Shown piece by piece: positions 1-5,917 of a DNA stretch of 7,893 nt (the first letter of the stretch is position 1; the number at the start of each line of letters is the position of its first letter). A program made the translations under genes and the position numbers. The notes under the pieces are model-generated. The model was given only the letters and a program-made list of their open reading frames with translations, was not told the DNA's origin and searched no databases. The stretch is taken from the NCBI GenBank assembly GCA_024642295.1, contig JAHEBK010000070.1:1-7893 (forward strand), in the 5' to 3' direction. Origin of the DNA: Flavobacterium sp. (GTDB taxonomy: Bacteria; Bacteroidota; Bacteroidia; Flavobacteriales; Flavobacteriaceae).

Positions 1-1
1 T

Positions 2-229
2 TATCATTCACAATCCTATTTAGAAATTAAAAACCGCTTCTATATAACAGAATGGAACAATCGAGTATTGCAACCACAACGTTATAATCCTAGACTTTAC
101 GAAATGACTATTGATTATGACCCTCAAATCAATTACGGATATGAAGTTAATTACCTTATTTATAATTATATGATTTATTTTCAAAACACCTATAAACAAA
201 AACTTTTTGGTAATGTACCTATAAGATAA
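2..229 (+). CDS. DUF6146-type protein, C-terminal fragment
   Basis: An open frame runs in from the left edge and ends at TAA 227-229, leaving 75 visible residues; the start lies outside the window. The fragment is rich in aromatic residues and Asn, with the stretch YNPRLYEMTIDYDPQINYGY in its middle, and it ends in NVPIR. From memory this matches the C-terminal end of the DUF6146 family, small and probably exported Bacteroidota proteins of unknown function. Whether an N-terminal lipoprotein signal is present cannot be seen here. No membrane segment is visible in this part. It is followed after 32 bp by a second small family protein on the same strand. Coding character is clear from the uninterrupted frame and sensible composition; the family name is a recollection, not a search result. 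Confidence 0.65.
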   Translation, partial: YHSQSYLEIKNRFYITEWNNRVLQPQRYNPRLYEMTIDYDPQINYGYEVNYLIYNYMIYFQNTYKQKLFGNVPIR

Positions 230-235
230 TGTTCC

Positions 236-243
236 TATCTTTG
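236..243 (+). promoter_or_regulatory. Bacteroidota-type -7 box for the DUF6787-type gene
   Basis: TATCTTTG matches the Bacteroidota -7 consensus TAnnTTTG exactly. Transcription would start near 250, leaving a leader of roughly 10 nt before the ATG at 262. The -33 element is weak: the nearest TTG (207-209) lies 26 bp upstream, longer than the usual 19-21. The box suggests that the second gene can be transcribed apart from the DUF6146-type gene. Confidence 0.55.
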
Positions 244-261
244 TAATCACTATTATTAAAA

Positions 262-564
262 ATGAGGAAGTTAAAAGAGCGTTGGGGAATAAAAACAAAT
301 TTCCAACTCAGTATTATTTTTATTGTTTTTGCAATTACAGGTTCTACTTCTGCATGGTTGTCTAAAGTAGGCTGTGATTTTGTAGGTCTTACAAAGGAAG
401 ACTTAGGGCTCCTATTTACGCCATTTCGATTGATATTAATTTTCCCTTTGTACCAAGTTTTATTAGTTGTAATTGGGTTTCTATTTGGGCAATTTAAGTT
501 CTTTTGGGCTTTTGAAAAAAAAATGTTGATGAAGATGGGATTGGGTTTTCTGTTTAAATCATAA
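262..564 (+). CDS. Small two-helix membrane protein, DUF6787 type
   Basis: A 100-residue protein of unknown function. Two hydrophobic segments are evident, at about residues 13-33 and 57-78. Between them is a short polar loop (about 34-56), and after them comes an amphipathic, basic end containing GQFKFFWAFEKKML (residues 76-89). That end and the opening RKLKERWGI resemble, from memory, the DUF6787 family of Flavobacteriia. The protein should sit in the inner membrane. No catalytic motif or metal-binding pattern is visible. The ATG at 262 has a TATCTTTG box just upstream and an A-rich, Shine-Dalgarno-free context. The gene converges on msrA, with only 23 bp between the two stop codons and no convincing terminator hairpin. 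Function cannot be assigned from sequence. Confidence 0.75.
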   Translation: MRKLKERWGIKTNFQLSIIFIVFAITGSTSAWLSKVGCDFVGLTKEDLGLLFTPFRLILIFPLYQVLLVVIGFLFGQFKFFWAFEKKMLMKMGLGFLFKS

Positions 565-587
565 AAAATCCAGTATTTAGACCTATC

Positions 588-1133
588 TTACTTCAATTTA
601 TCTTTAAAGACTTTTTTTACCTTTTCAATTTTTGGCGCAATCATAAAGGAGCAATATCCTTGTTCTTTATTTCCGTTATAATAATTATGGTGGTAATCTT
701 CAGCAACGTAAAACGTGGTAGCTTCCGAAACTGTAGTAACTATAGGGCTTTCAAAAATATTTTCTTCTGTTAAAAGTTTAATATAATCCTCCGCAATCTG
801 TTTTTGATTTTCATTAGTATAAAAAATTTCACTGCGGTACTGTGTCCCAATGTCGTTTCCTTGACGATTTAAAGTGGTGGGATTATGAGTAGCGAAAAAC
901 ACTTCCAAAAGTTCCTCATAAGAGATATCAATAGGGTTAAATTCGATTTGAATTGCTTCGGCATGTCCTGTTTGACCTGTACAAATAGCTTTATAGGTTG
1001 GATTAGGCATTTCTCCCCCAATATAGCCAGGAACCACTTTATATACCCCTTTTAATTCCAAAAAAACAGCTTCGGTACACCAAAAACAGCCACCGGCAAC
1101 TATCGCTACTTCTATTTCACTCATGTTACTCAT
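588..1133 (-). CDS. msrA: Peptide-methionine (S)-S-oxide reductase MsrA
   Basis: MsrA reduces the S epimer of methionine sulfoxide, free or in proteins, back to methionine, and so repairs oxidative damage in the cytoplasm. The 181-residue protein carries the family hallmark GGCFWC at residues 14-19, with Cys16 as the catalytic nucleophile. Also present are TGHAEAI (55-61) with the expected catalytic Glu59, GTQYRS (96-101), and YHHNYY near residue 150. Cys161, in QGYCSFMIAPK, is the likely resolving cysteine, and Cys19 and Cys51 are also present. Length is normal for a single-domain MsrA and no MsrB domain is fused. A second ATG at 1124 (Met4) could be the true start. There is no export signal. 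The gene stands alone, divergent from lolD across 152 bp and convergent with the DUF6787-type gene. Confidence 0.95.
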   Translation of the reverse strand: MSNMSEIEVAIVAGGCFWCTEAVFLELKGVYKVVPGYIGGEMPNPTYKAICTGQTGHAEAIQIEFNPIDISYEELLEVFFATHNPTTLNRQGNDIGTQYRSEIFYTNENQKQIAEDYIKLLTEENIFESPIVTTVSEATTFYVAEDYHHNYYNGNKEQGYCSFMIAPKIEKVKKVFKDKLK

Positions 1134-1166
1134 TTTTATTTATTTTAATCTTCATCACTTCTTATT

Positions 1167-1174
1167 CAAAATTA
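1167..1174 (-). promoter_or_regulatory. Possible -7 box for msrA
   Basis: On the minus strand these bases read TAATTTTG, matching TAnnTTTG. A transcript would start near 1160, giving a leader of about 27 nt before the msrA ATG. No TTG is found at the usual -33 distance, so the call rests on the -7 box and its position alone. Confidence 0.35.
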
Positions 1175-1247
1175 AGCTATTCCAAGGAAAGGGCTATTTT
1201 GTTTTAACTAAATTTTATAAATAGTCTTAACCATTTCCTTGTACAAA

Positions 1248-1274
1248 TTAGCAAATTCTTTGTTTCTTTGCTAA
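1248..1274. repeat. Inverted repeat just upstream of lolD
   Basis: TTAGCAAA (1248-1255) and TTTGCTAA (1267-1274) are perfect 8-bp complements around an 11-nt loop, ending 11 bp before the lolD ATG at 1286. The structure could be an operator or an mRNA hairpin near the start codon. There is no T-tract, so it is not a terminator. The right arm overlaps two tandem 8-bp units, CTTTGTTT (1258-1265) and CTTTGCTA (1266-1273). TTTCTTTG (1263-1270), 21 bp after a TTG (1239-1241), could also pass as a degenerate promoter. These readings compete and the sequence does not decide between them. Confidence 0.4.
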
Positions 1275-1285
1275 AATTGGTTTCA

Positions 1286-1951
1286 ATGATTCAAGCAAAA
1301 AATTTACACAAATATTACGACCAACTTCATGTTCTAAAAGGAGTTGATTTACACATCAAAAAGGGCGAAATTGTATCCATTGTAGGGGCTTCAGGAGCTG
1401 GAAAAACAACACTTTTACAAATTCTTGGAACTTTGGACCACCCTTCTATTGAAAACGAAGTCAAACTTATAATCAATGATGAAGATATTTTATCAATGAA
1501 TGACAAAAGCTTGTCTAAGTTCCGAAATTTGAATTTGGGATTTATTTTCCAATTTCACCAATTACTACCTGAATTTACAGCTTTGGAAAATGTTTGTATC
1601 CCTGCTTTTATTGCCAACAAGCCGAAAAAGGAAACGGAAACCGAAGCCAAAAGACTTTTAGAATATTTAGGTTTATCTCACCGAATCAATCATAAACCAA
1701 ACGAACTTTCGGGTGGAGAACAACAACGTGTTGCCGTAGCTAGAGCTTTAATCAACAAACCCGCCATCATTTTTGCTGATGAACCTTCAGGTAACTTAGA
1801 TACGCATTCTGCTGAAAACTTACACCAATTGTTTTTTAAACTGCGTGATGAATTTGGTCAAACCTTTGTGATCGTCACACACAATGAAGAACTTGCTAAT
1901 ATGGCTGATAGAAAATTAGTAATGATTGATGGGAATATAAGTGGAAGTTAG
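1286..1951 (+). CDS. lolD: LolD-type ABC transporter ATP-binding protein
   Basis: This is the cytoplasmic ATPase of the lipoprotein-releasing complex, which drives transfer of outer-membrane lipoproteins from the inner membrane to a carrier. The 221-residue protein has every ABC landmark: Walker A GASGAGKT (34-41), the Q-loop in [12 protein letters not shown] with Gln89, signature LSGGEQQR (141-148), Walker B IIFADEP with D-loop GNLD (about 161-172), and switch His199. The [16 protein letters not shown] pattern is typical of the LolD/MacB subgroup. The frame stays open upstream to a TTG at 1268. The ATG at 1286 is preferred because [11 protein letters not shown] is the normal family start and the upstream bases lie inside an inverted repeat. 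No LolC/LolE permease is nearby. A MacB-like exporter ATPase is the alternative. The TIGR02757 gene follows 92 bp later, probably co-transcribed since no promoter is seen between them. Confidence 0.88.
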   Translation: MIQAKNLHKYYDQLHVLKGVDLHIKKGEIVSIVGASGAGKTTLLQILGTLDHPSIENEVKLIINDEDILSMNDKSLSKFRNLNLGFIFQFHQLLPEFTALENVCIPAFIANKPKKETETEAKRLLEYLGLSHRINHKPNELSGGEQQRVAVARALINKPAIIFADEPSGNLDTHSAENLHQLFFKLRDEFGQTFVIVTHNEELANMADRKLVMIDGNISGS

Positions 1952-1998
1952 AAGTTGGGCATCAAGTATTAAATATGAATAATTTTTATTCCTAAAAA

Positions 1999-2038
1999 CT
2001 AAGCATCTCAGAACCTTAGTGTCTAAGTACCTTAAAGA
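1999..2038 (+). repeat. Tandem array of five degenerate 8-bp units
   Basis: Five consecutive 8-bp units start at 1999, 2007, 2015, 2023 and 2031. Their first five bases read CTAAG, CTCAG, CTTAG, CTAAG and CTTAA, so the consensus is CTNAG followed by three variable bases. The array ends five bases before the ATG of the TIGR02757 gene. Its regular phase argues against chance. A related two-unit copy, in the same orientation relative to transcription, lies between pyrB and the STAS-like gene. Confidence 0.65.
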
Positions 2039-2043
2039 AAAAC

Positions 2044-2808
2044 ATGACTCAATCTGAACTCAAAGACTTTCTTGACGAAAAAGTAATTCAATACAACACA
2101 CTTGATTTTATTGAAAGTGATCCTGTGCAAATCCCGCATTTATTTACACAAAAAGAAGATATTGAAATTGCCGGTTTTTTGAGTGCTACAATCGCTTGGG
2201 GCAATCGGAAGATGATTATTAAAAACAGTCATCGAATGATGGAATTGATGGGAAATACGCCATATGATTTCATAATGTCACATTCTGAAACGGATTTAGA
2301 ACGTTTAGAATCATTTGTTCACCGTACGTTTAATGGAATTGATTTTAGCTTTTTTATTCAAAGCCTCCAAAACATTTACAAAAACCACAAGGGTCTTGAA
2401 GCTGTTTTTAGTCAATATCAAGAACCAGATTCGATGCAAAAAAGCATCTCTGCATTTAAAAAAACTTTTTTTGAAATCCCACATTTAACTCGAACCGAAA
2501 AACACATTTCAGATCCATTGAATAATTCCGCAGCCAAGAGAATTAACATGTACTTACGTTGGATGGTTCGTCAAGACAATAAAGGAGTTGATTTGGGCAT
2601 TTGGAAAACTATTTCACCCGCAACACTTTCTTGTCCGCTGGATGTTCACTCTGGAAACGTTGCACGCAAATTAGGACTACTTTCCAGAAAACAAAATGAC
2701 GCAAAAGCACTGTCTGAATTAGACTTAAAACTTCGCGAACTAGATTCTATAGATCCTTCCAAATATGATTTTGCATTATTTGGTTTAGGTGTTTTTGAAG
2801 GGTTTTAA
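2044..2808 (+). CDS. TIGR02757/DUF2400 family protein, HhH-GPD-like
   Basis: A 254-residue cytoplasmic protein. It matches from memory the TIGR02757 (DUF2400) family, whose function I do not know to be established; hallmark stretches are FLSATIAWGNR (45-55), NSAAKRINMYLRWMVR (161-176), LDVHSGNVARKLGLL (199-213) and the C-terminal DFALFGLG (242-249). The second and third resemble the helix-hairpin-helix base-excision glycosylases: AAKRINMYL lines up with the GRKTANVVL type, placing Lys165 where the catalytic Lys sits, and LDVHSGNVARKLGL lines up with the VDTHxxRV type, placing Asp200 at the catalytic Asp. FLSA also recalls the conserved N-terminal LLSAQ. I infer a possible glycosylase or DNA-lyase fold; activity is not shown. 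No iron-sulfur cysteine cluster is present. The ATG at 2044 follows the 8-bp repeat array directly, with no Shine-Dalgarno sequence. Probably co-transcribed with lolD. Confidence 0.85.
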   Translation: MTQSELKDFLDEKVIQYNTLDFIESDPVQIPHLFTQKEDIEIAGFLSATIAWGNRKMIIKNSHRMMELMGNTPYDFIMSHSETDLERLESFVHRTFNGIDFSFFIQSLQNIYKNHKGLEAVFSQYQEPDSMQKSISAFKKTFFEIPHLTRTEKHISDPLNNSAAKRINMYLRWMVRQDNKGVDLGIWKTISPATLSCPLDVHSGNVARKLGLLSRKQNDAKALSELDLKLRELDSIDPSKYDFALFGLGVFEGF

Positions 2809-2814
2809 TTGGCT

Positions 2815-2840
2815 TTACTGATTAAAACTTACTGATTAAA
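2815..2840. repeat. Two-copy direct repeat between convergent genes
   Basis: TTACTGATTAAA occurs at 2815-2826 and again at 2829-2840, a perfect 12-bp repeat with a 14-bp period. It lies in the 111-bp space between the convergent stops of the TIGR02757 gene and pdxH. It is not a hairpin. No convincing intrinsic terminator was found in this gap for either gene; the best stem there is only 5 bp (AACTT/AAGTT around 2867-2881). Confidence 0.6.
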
Positions 2841-2919
2841 TTTTGTATTTTCTTTTCAAATTAACAACTTCAAATAAGTTTACCTAAAAAACTTTAAATA
2901 ATTTGATACCAAATATTAC

Positions 2920-3564
2920 TTATGGAGCCATTCGCTCAATTTTCCATGAGTAATCATCTTGCAATAAATACCGAATTCTATCATGTAAGCGATTAGGTCT
3001 CCCTTGCCAAAACTCAACTTCAACAGGATTTACAATAAATCCACCCCAATTTTCAGGTCGAATAATAGGCTTGTTTTCAAATTCAGTTTCTAATTTTTTT
3101 AATTCAGTTTCTAAATAATCACGTGAAGGAATCACTTCACTTTGATTTGAAAGAATAGCGCCTAGCTTACTGCCATCAGGTCTAGAGTCAAAATAATTGT
3201 CTGAAAGTATTTGTGAAGTCTTCTCAGCATTTCCCTTGATTATAACTTGTCTTTCCATTGAATGCCAGAAGAACGACAAACAAACTTTAGGATTATTCAA
3301 AATAGCTTTCCCTTTCTCAGAATTGTAATTGGTATAAAAAATAAAACCTTCTTCGGAGAATTTTTTTAATAATACTACTCTCGATTTTGGAAAGCCATCT
3401 AAACCATTTGTTGCAACTGTCATTGCGTTTACTTCATCCACACCACCAAAATCTTCAACCTCATGAAACCATCTGTTAAAGAGGTTAATAGGGTCTTCAG
3501 GAATCATTGATTCAAGTAATTCGCTTTTCTCGTATGACTTTCTATAATTACTTATATCTTTCAT
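2920..3564 (-). CDS. pdxH: Pyridoxamine/pyridoxine 5'-phosphate oxidase
   Basis: PdxH is an FMN-dependent oxidase that converts pyridoxamine or pyridoxine 5'-phosphate to pyridoxal 5'-phosphate, the last step of vitamin B6 coenzyme supply and salvage. The 214-residue length is normal for the family. Visible family motifs are SRVVLLKKF (61-69), YTNYNSEKG (77-85), RQVIIKG (105-111), the Ser-rich SNQSEVIPSRDY region (139-150), WGGF (173-176), EFWQGRPNRLHDR (184-196) and the terminal ERMAP, a variant of the usual RLAP/RLSP end. FMN and substrate contacts fall in the first three blocks and in RLHDR. The ATG at 3564 matches the family start, MKDISNYRKSY. It is the last gene of the run from pyrR, 25 bp after rnz, with no promoter seen in between. 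Confidence 0.96.
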   Translation of the reverse strand: MKDISNYRKSYEKSELLESMIPEDPINLFNRWFHEVEDFGGVDEVNAMTVATNGLDGFPKSRVVLLKKFSEEGFIFYTNYNSEKGKAILNNPKVCLSFFWHSMERQVIIKGNAEKTSQILSDNYFDSRPDGSKLGAILSNQSEVIPSRDYLETELKKLETEFENKPIIRPENWGGFIVNPVEVEFWQGRPNRLHDRIRYLLQDDYSWKIERMAP

Positions 3565-3589
3565 TGTGTCTTAATTATTAGAAAATAAT

Positions 3590-4495
3590 TTAAAATTCAA
3601 AACTTTTTCCATCATCAGCTAAAATAACTTCAGAAAAGACTGTTTGAGCTTCTTGTTTAAATAAAGAAATATTATCATATCTAGTAGAATAATGTCCCAA
3701 TACTAATTGTTTTGCATTTGCTTTGAAAGCAATTGTTGCAGCCTCTATTGCAGTTGAATGCATGGTCTTGTTTGCTAATATTTTTTCTGATTCCAAAAAA
3801 GTACTTTCATGATACAAAACATCGACCTGCTGAATTAACGGAATAATTGCTTCATCATAAACCGTATCCGAACAAAAAGCATAACTCATTGGTGGCAACG
3901 GATCAAAAGATAATAGCTTATTTTCAATTACTTGACCATTTTCTGAGGTAATATCTTTACCATTTTTGATGTTTTGAAAATAACAAGTCTCAATACCATA
4001 ATGTTGAACCGCTTCTACATTTAGCTTTCTTTTGTCTATTTTTTCTTGAAACATAAAACCATTAGTGTATATACGATGTTTTAATGGAATCGTTTTGACA
4101 ATGACTTTTTCATCTTCAAAAACAACTTCACTTTCAGTAGCTTTTAATTCATGAAAATGTAAATCATATTGTGTCCAAGAATTTGACAGCTTCAATTGTA
4201 GCAATATAATTTCTTTAATCCCCTTAGGACCGTAAATATGTAAATCAGTGGTTCTACCCAATAAACTAAAAGTAGAAATCAAACCAATGAGTCCAAAAAA
4301 ATGATCTCCATGTAAATGGGAAATAAAAACATGATTAATTTTTGAAAATTTTATTTTATTTTTACGCAATTGAACTTGAGTTCCCTCTCCACAGTCAATC
4401 AGGAATAATCTATTTTTTATTTCTAATACTTGAGAAGTTGGATTGGTAAGTGTACGTGGAGTAGCTGCGTAACAGCCTAGTATGGTTAATTTCAA
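3590..4495 (-). CDS. rnz: Ribonuclease Z, TTG start
   Basis: RNase Z is a zinc metallo-beta-lactamase-fold endonuclease that cuts precursor tRNAs after the discriminator base. The 301-residue protein is a normal short-form (homodimeric) enzyme. The metal ligands are all there: HLHGDH (residues 60-65), His140 in IPLKH, Asp210 in CSDT and His268 in GHYSTRY, with the conserved HESTF (229-233) and MHST (245-248). The start is TTG at 4495: reading upstream, the frame reaches a stop after about 13 codons without an ATG, and KLTILGCYAATPRT is the usual family beginning. The 58-bp gap to the STAS-like gene holds a GTTTAAAC-type micro-array that ends 6 bp before the start codon. A TTG start with no Shine-Dalgarno sequence suggests modest translation (inference). 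Confidence 0.95.
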   Translation of the reverse strand: MKLTILGCYAATPRTLTNPTSQVLEIKNRLFLIDCGEGTQVQLRKNKIKFSKINHVFISHLHGDHFFGLIGLISTFSLLGRTTDLHIYGPKGIKEIILLQLKLSNSWTQYDLHFHELKATESEVVFEDEKVIVKTIPLKHRIYTNGFMFQEKIDKRKLNVEAVQHYGIETCYFQNIKNGKDITSENGQVIENKLLSFDPLPPMSYAFCSDTVYDEAIIPLIQQVDVLYHESTFLESEKILANKTMHSTAIEAATIAFKANAKQLVLGHYSTRYDNISLFKQEAQTVFSEVILADDGKSFEF

Positions 4496-4501
4496 TTTTA
4501 A

Positions 4502-4540
4502 GTTTATTCGTTTGTTTGTGATTCGTTTAAACGGTTAAAC
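4502..4540. repeat. GTTTAAAC-type tandem micro-array upstream of rnz
   Basis: On the plus strand five units follow without gaps: GTTTATTC at 4502, GTTTGTTT at 4510, a 7-bp GTGATTC at 4518, GTTTAAAC at 4525 and GGTTAAAC at 4533. Four of the five are 8 bp long. The unit GTTTAAAC is itself a perfect palindrome, and the last two units together form a near-palindrome. The array sits between the STAS-like gene and rnz. Stop codons within it in the rnz frame support the downstream TTG start. Confidence 0.6.
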
Positions 4541-4553
4541 AATTTACCCATTC

Positions 4554-4886
4554 TTAAAATCCTAAATCTCTTTCTATTTCCTCCATTTCAATAATGTCAT
4601 GCGCTTCTAACAACGTAGGTACTACTGTCAACTTTGTAGGTACCGCATTATAATCAAAATCACCAATGACAATGATAAATGATTTTTTTGCTTTTTTATG
4701 TTGTTTGGATAAGGGTAAGAATGATTTAGCTTGGTCAACAGTTACTTCTTTATGATGTAAAAGATCAATAATAATATTATGGTTTTCGTATGTTTTATAT
4801 TGATGTGTAATCTTCATTAAAAATGCCGTAATATCTCCTTGTGTATCTTTTATAATGAATGTATGTCCTTTTTCATCTACTTTCAT
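4554..4886 (-). CDS. Small STAS-like protein next to RNase Z
   Basis: A 110-residue soluble protein of unknown function. A beta-strand NIIIDLL (37-43), a helix-forming stretch with basic residues (about 50-68, SKQHKKAKK), a strand SFIIVIGDF (69-77) and a C-terminal segment VVPTLLEAHDIIEMEEIERD (88-107) give an order of elements like the STAS/anti-sigma-antagonist fold. The phosphorylatable Ser/Thr motif of true antagonists is not apparent. I recall close relatives in Flavobacteriia sitting beside rnz and sometimes labelled ribonuclease Z. That label cannot be correct for this sequence, which has no HxHxDH and no metal ligands. The ATG at 4886 follows an A-rich, Shine-Dalgarno-free leader. The neighbours are pyrB (51 bp upstream) and rnz (58 bp downstream). 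The fold is inferred by eye; a regulatory or scaffold role near RNase Z is only a guess from position. Confidence 0.75.
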   Translation of the reverse strand: MKVDEKGHTFIIKDTQGDITAFLMKITHQYKTYENHNIIIDLLHHKEVTVDQAKSFLPLSKQHKKAKKSFIIVIGDFDYNAVPTKLTVVPTLLEAHDIIEMEEIERDLGF

Positions 4887-4911
4887 TTTATTTACTTTTA
4901 AAATTACTGTT

Positions 4912-4927
4912 TAGCTAAGGTACTAAG
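4912..4927 (-). repeat. Two-unit CTTAG 8-bp repeat upstream of the STAS-like gene
   Basis: On the minus strand two adjacent 8-bp units read CTTAGTAC (4927-4920) and CTTAGCTA (4919-4912), between pyrB and the STAS-like gene. They share the CTTAG core and 8-bp phase of the longer array at 1999-2038, which is also read in the sense of its downstream gene. Two units alone would be weak evidence; the match to the other array strengthens it. Confidence 0.5.
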
Positions 4928-4937
4928 GTTTTTTTAA

Positions 4938-5864
4938 TTATTGAATTTTTGAAGCCAAAAGATAGATAACTGCCATACGAATAGCAACTCCATTTTCAAC
5001 TTGATTCAATATTACAGATTGTTGAGAATCAGCAACATCAGTTGTAATCTCGACTCCTCTATTAATCGGTCCTGGGTGCATGATTACAATTTCTTTATCT
5101 AATGAATCTAGTAATGCTTTATCAACTCCATACTGTTGGGCATATTCTCTAGTCGAAGGAAAGAAATTAACATCCATTCTTTCGTTTTGAACACGTAGCA
5201 TATTGGCAACATCACACCATTCTAGTGCTTTACGCAAATTAGGCTCTACAGTTACCCCCAAAGATTCAATATGTTTAGGTATTAATGTTTTAGGACCGCA
5301 AACTTTTACTTCAGCGCCTTGCATTTGCAAAGCATAGATATTAGAAAGTGCTACTCTAGAATGCAAAATATCACCTACAATAACCACCTTCTTCCCTCCT
5401 ACATCTCCTAGTTTTTCACGAATAGAATAACTGTCTAATAAAGCTTGTGTAGGATGTTCATGTGCACCATCTCCCGCATTAATAATACTAGCTTTTACGT
5501 TTTTAGATAAAAAATAAGCGGCTCCTGGATTTGAGTGTCGCATGACCACCATATCCACTTTCATTGATAGAATATTGTTTACCGTATCAATCAATGTTTC
5601 CCCTTTTTTTACAGAAGATTGCGCAGCCGAAAAACTGATAACATCCGCAGACAAACGCTTTTGTGCCAACTCAAAGGAAAGCTTGGTTCTTGTACTGTTT
5701 TCAAAAAAAATGTTCGCAATTGTAATATCACGCAAGGAAGGTACTTTCTTAATTGGACGATTAATAACTTCTTTAAAATGATCGGCTGTTTCAAATATTA
5801 GGTCAATATCATTCTTGTTGATGTACTTTATTCCTAATAAATGATTTACGCTTAATTCTTTCAT
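4938..5864 (-). CDS. pyrB: Aspartate carbamoyltransferase catalytic chain
   Basis: PyrB condenses carbamoyl phosphate with L-aspartate to N-carbamoyl-L-aspartate, the committed step of pyrimidine synthesis. The 308-residue chain has the full set of landmarks: the carbamoyl-phosphate loop FFENSTRTKLSFE (53-65), the mobile loop SSVKKGETLIDT (83-94) that supplies Ser and Lys to the neighbouring active site, MRHSNPGAA (108-116), HEHPTQALLD (135-144), VGDILHSRV (163-171) and MHPGPINRG (262-270). Length and motifs are those of a catalytic trimer subunit. No pyrI regulatory chain gene is in the window, so allosteric control of the E. coli kind is not evident here. The ATG at 5864 has an A-rich leader. 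The gene follows pyrR by 53 bp, and I see no promoter or hairpin in that gap. Confidence 0.97.
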   Translation of the reverse strand: MKELSVNHLLGIKYINKNDIDLIFETADHFKEVINRPIKKVPSLRDITIANIFFENSTRTKLSFELAQKRLSADVISFSAAQSSVKKGETLIDTVNNILSMKVDMVVMRHSNPGAAYFLSKNVKASIINAGDGAHEHPTQALLDSYSIREKLGDVGGKKVVIVGDILHSRVALSNIYALQMQGAEVKVCGPKTLIPKHIESLGVTVEPNLRKALEWCDVANMLRVQNERMDVNFFPSTREYAQQYGVDKALLDSLDKEIVIMHPGPINRGVEITTDVADSQQSVILNQVENGVAIRMAVIYLLASKIQ

Positions 5865-5917
5865 TTTTTATACTTAATTATTAGTTTTGATGTGAGTTTT
5901 TAAGATTATTTATCCCT

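Noticed and set aside
20..298. 92-residue open frame on the minus strand
   Set aside because: It lies opposite the DUF6146-type fragment and the start of the DUF6787-type gene, has AT-rich low-complexity content, and matches no family I recognise.
1268..1285. TTG start giving lolD six more residues
   Set aside because: It lies inside the inverted repeat, and the ATG at 1286 gives the normal LolD N-terminus.
2809..2919. Search for a bidirectional terminator between the TIGR02757 gene and pdxH
   Set aside because: Only a 5-bp stem (AACTT/AAGTT) without a T-tract next to it was found; not callable.
5542..5801. Several short open frames on both strands inside pyrB
   Set aside because: They are contained within the well-supported pyrB frame and show no protein motifs.
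5865..5917. Possible 8-bp repeats or PyrR binding loop between pyrR and pyrB
   Set aside because: Only loose AAAACT repetition and a short CTTAA/TTAAG pair are seen; no phase, no stable stem, no GC-rich loop.
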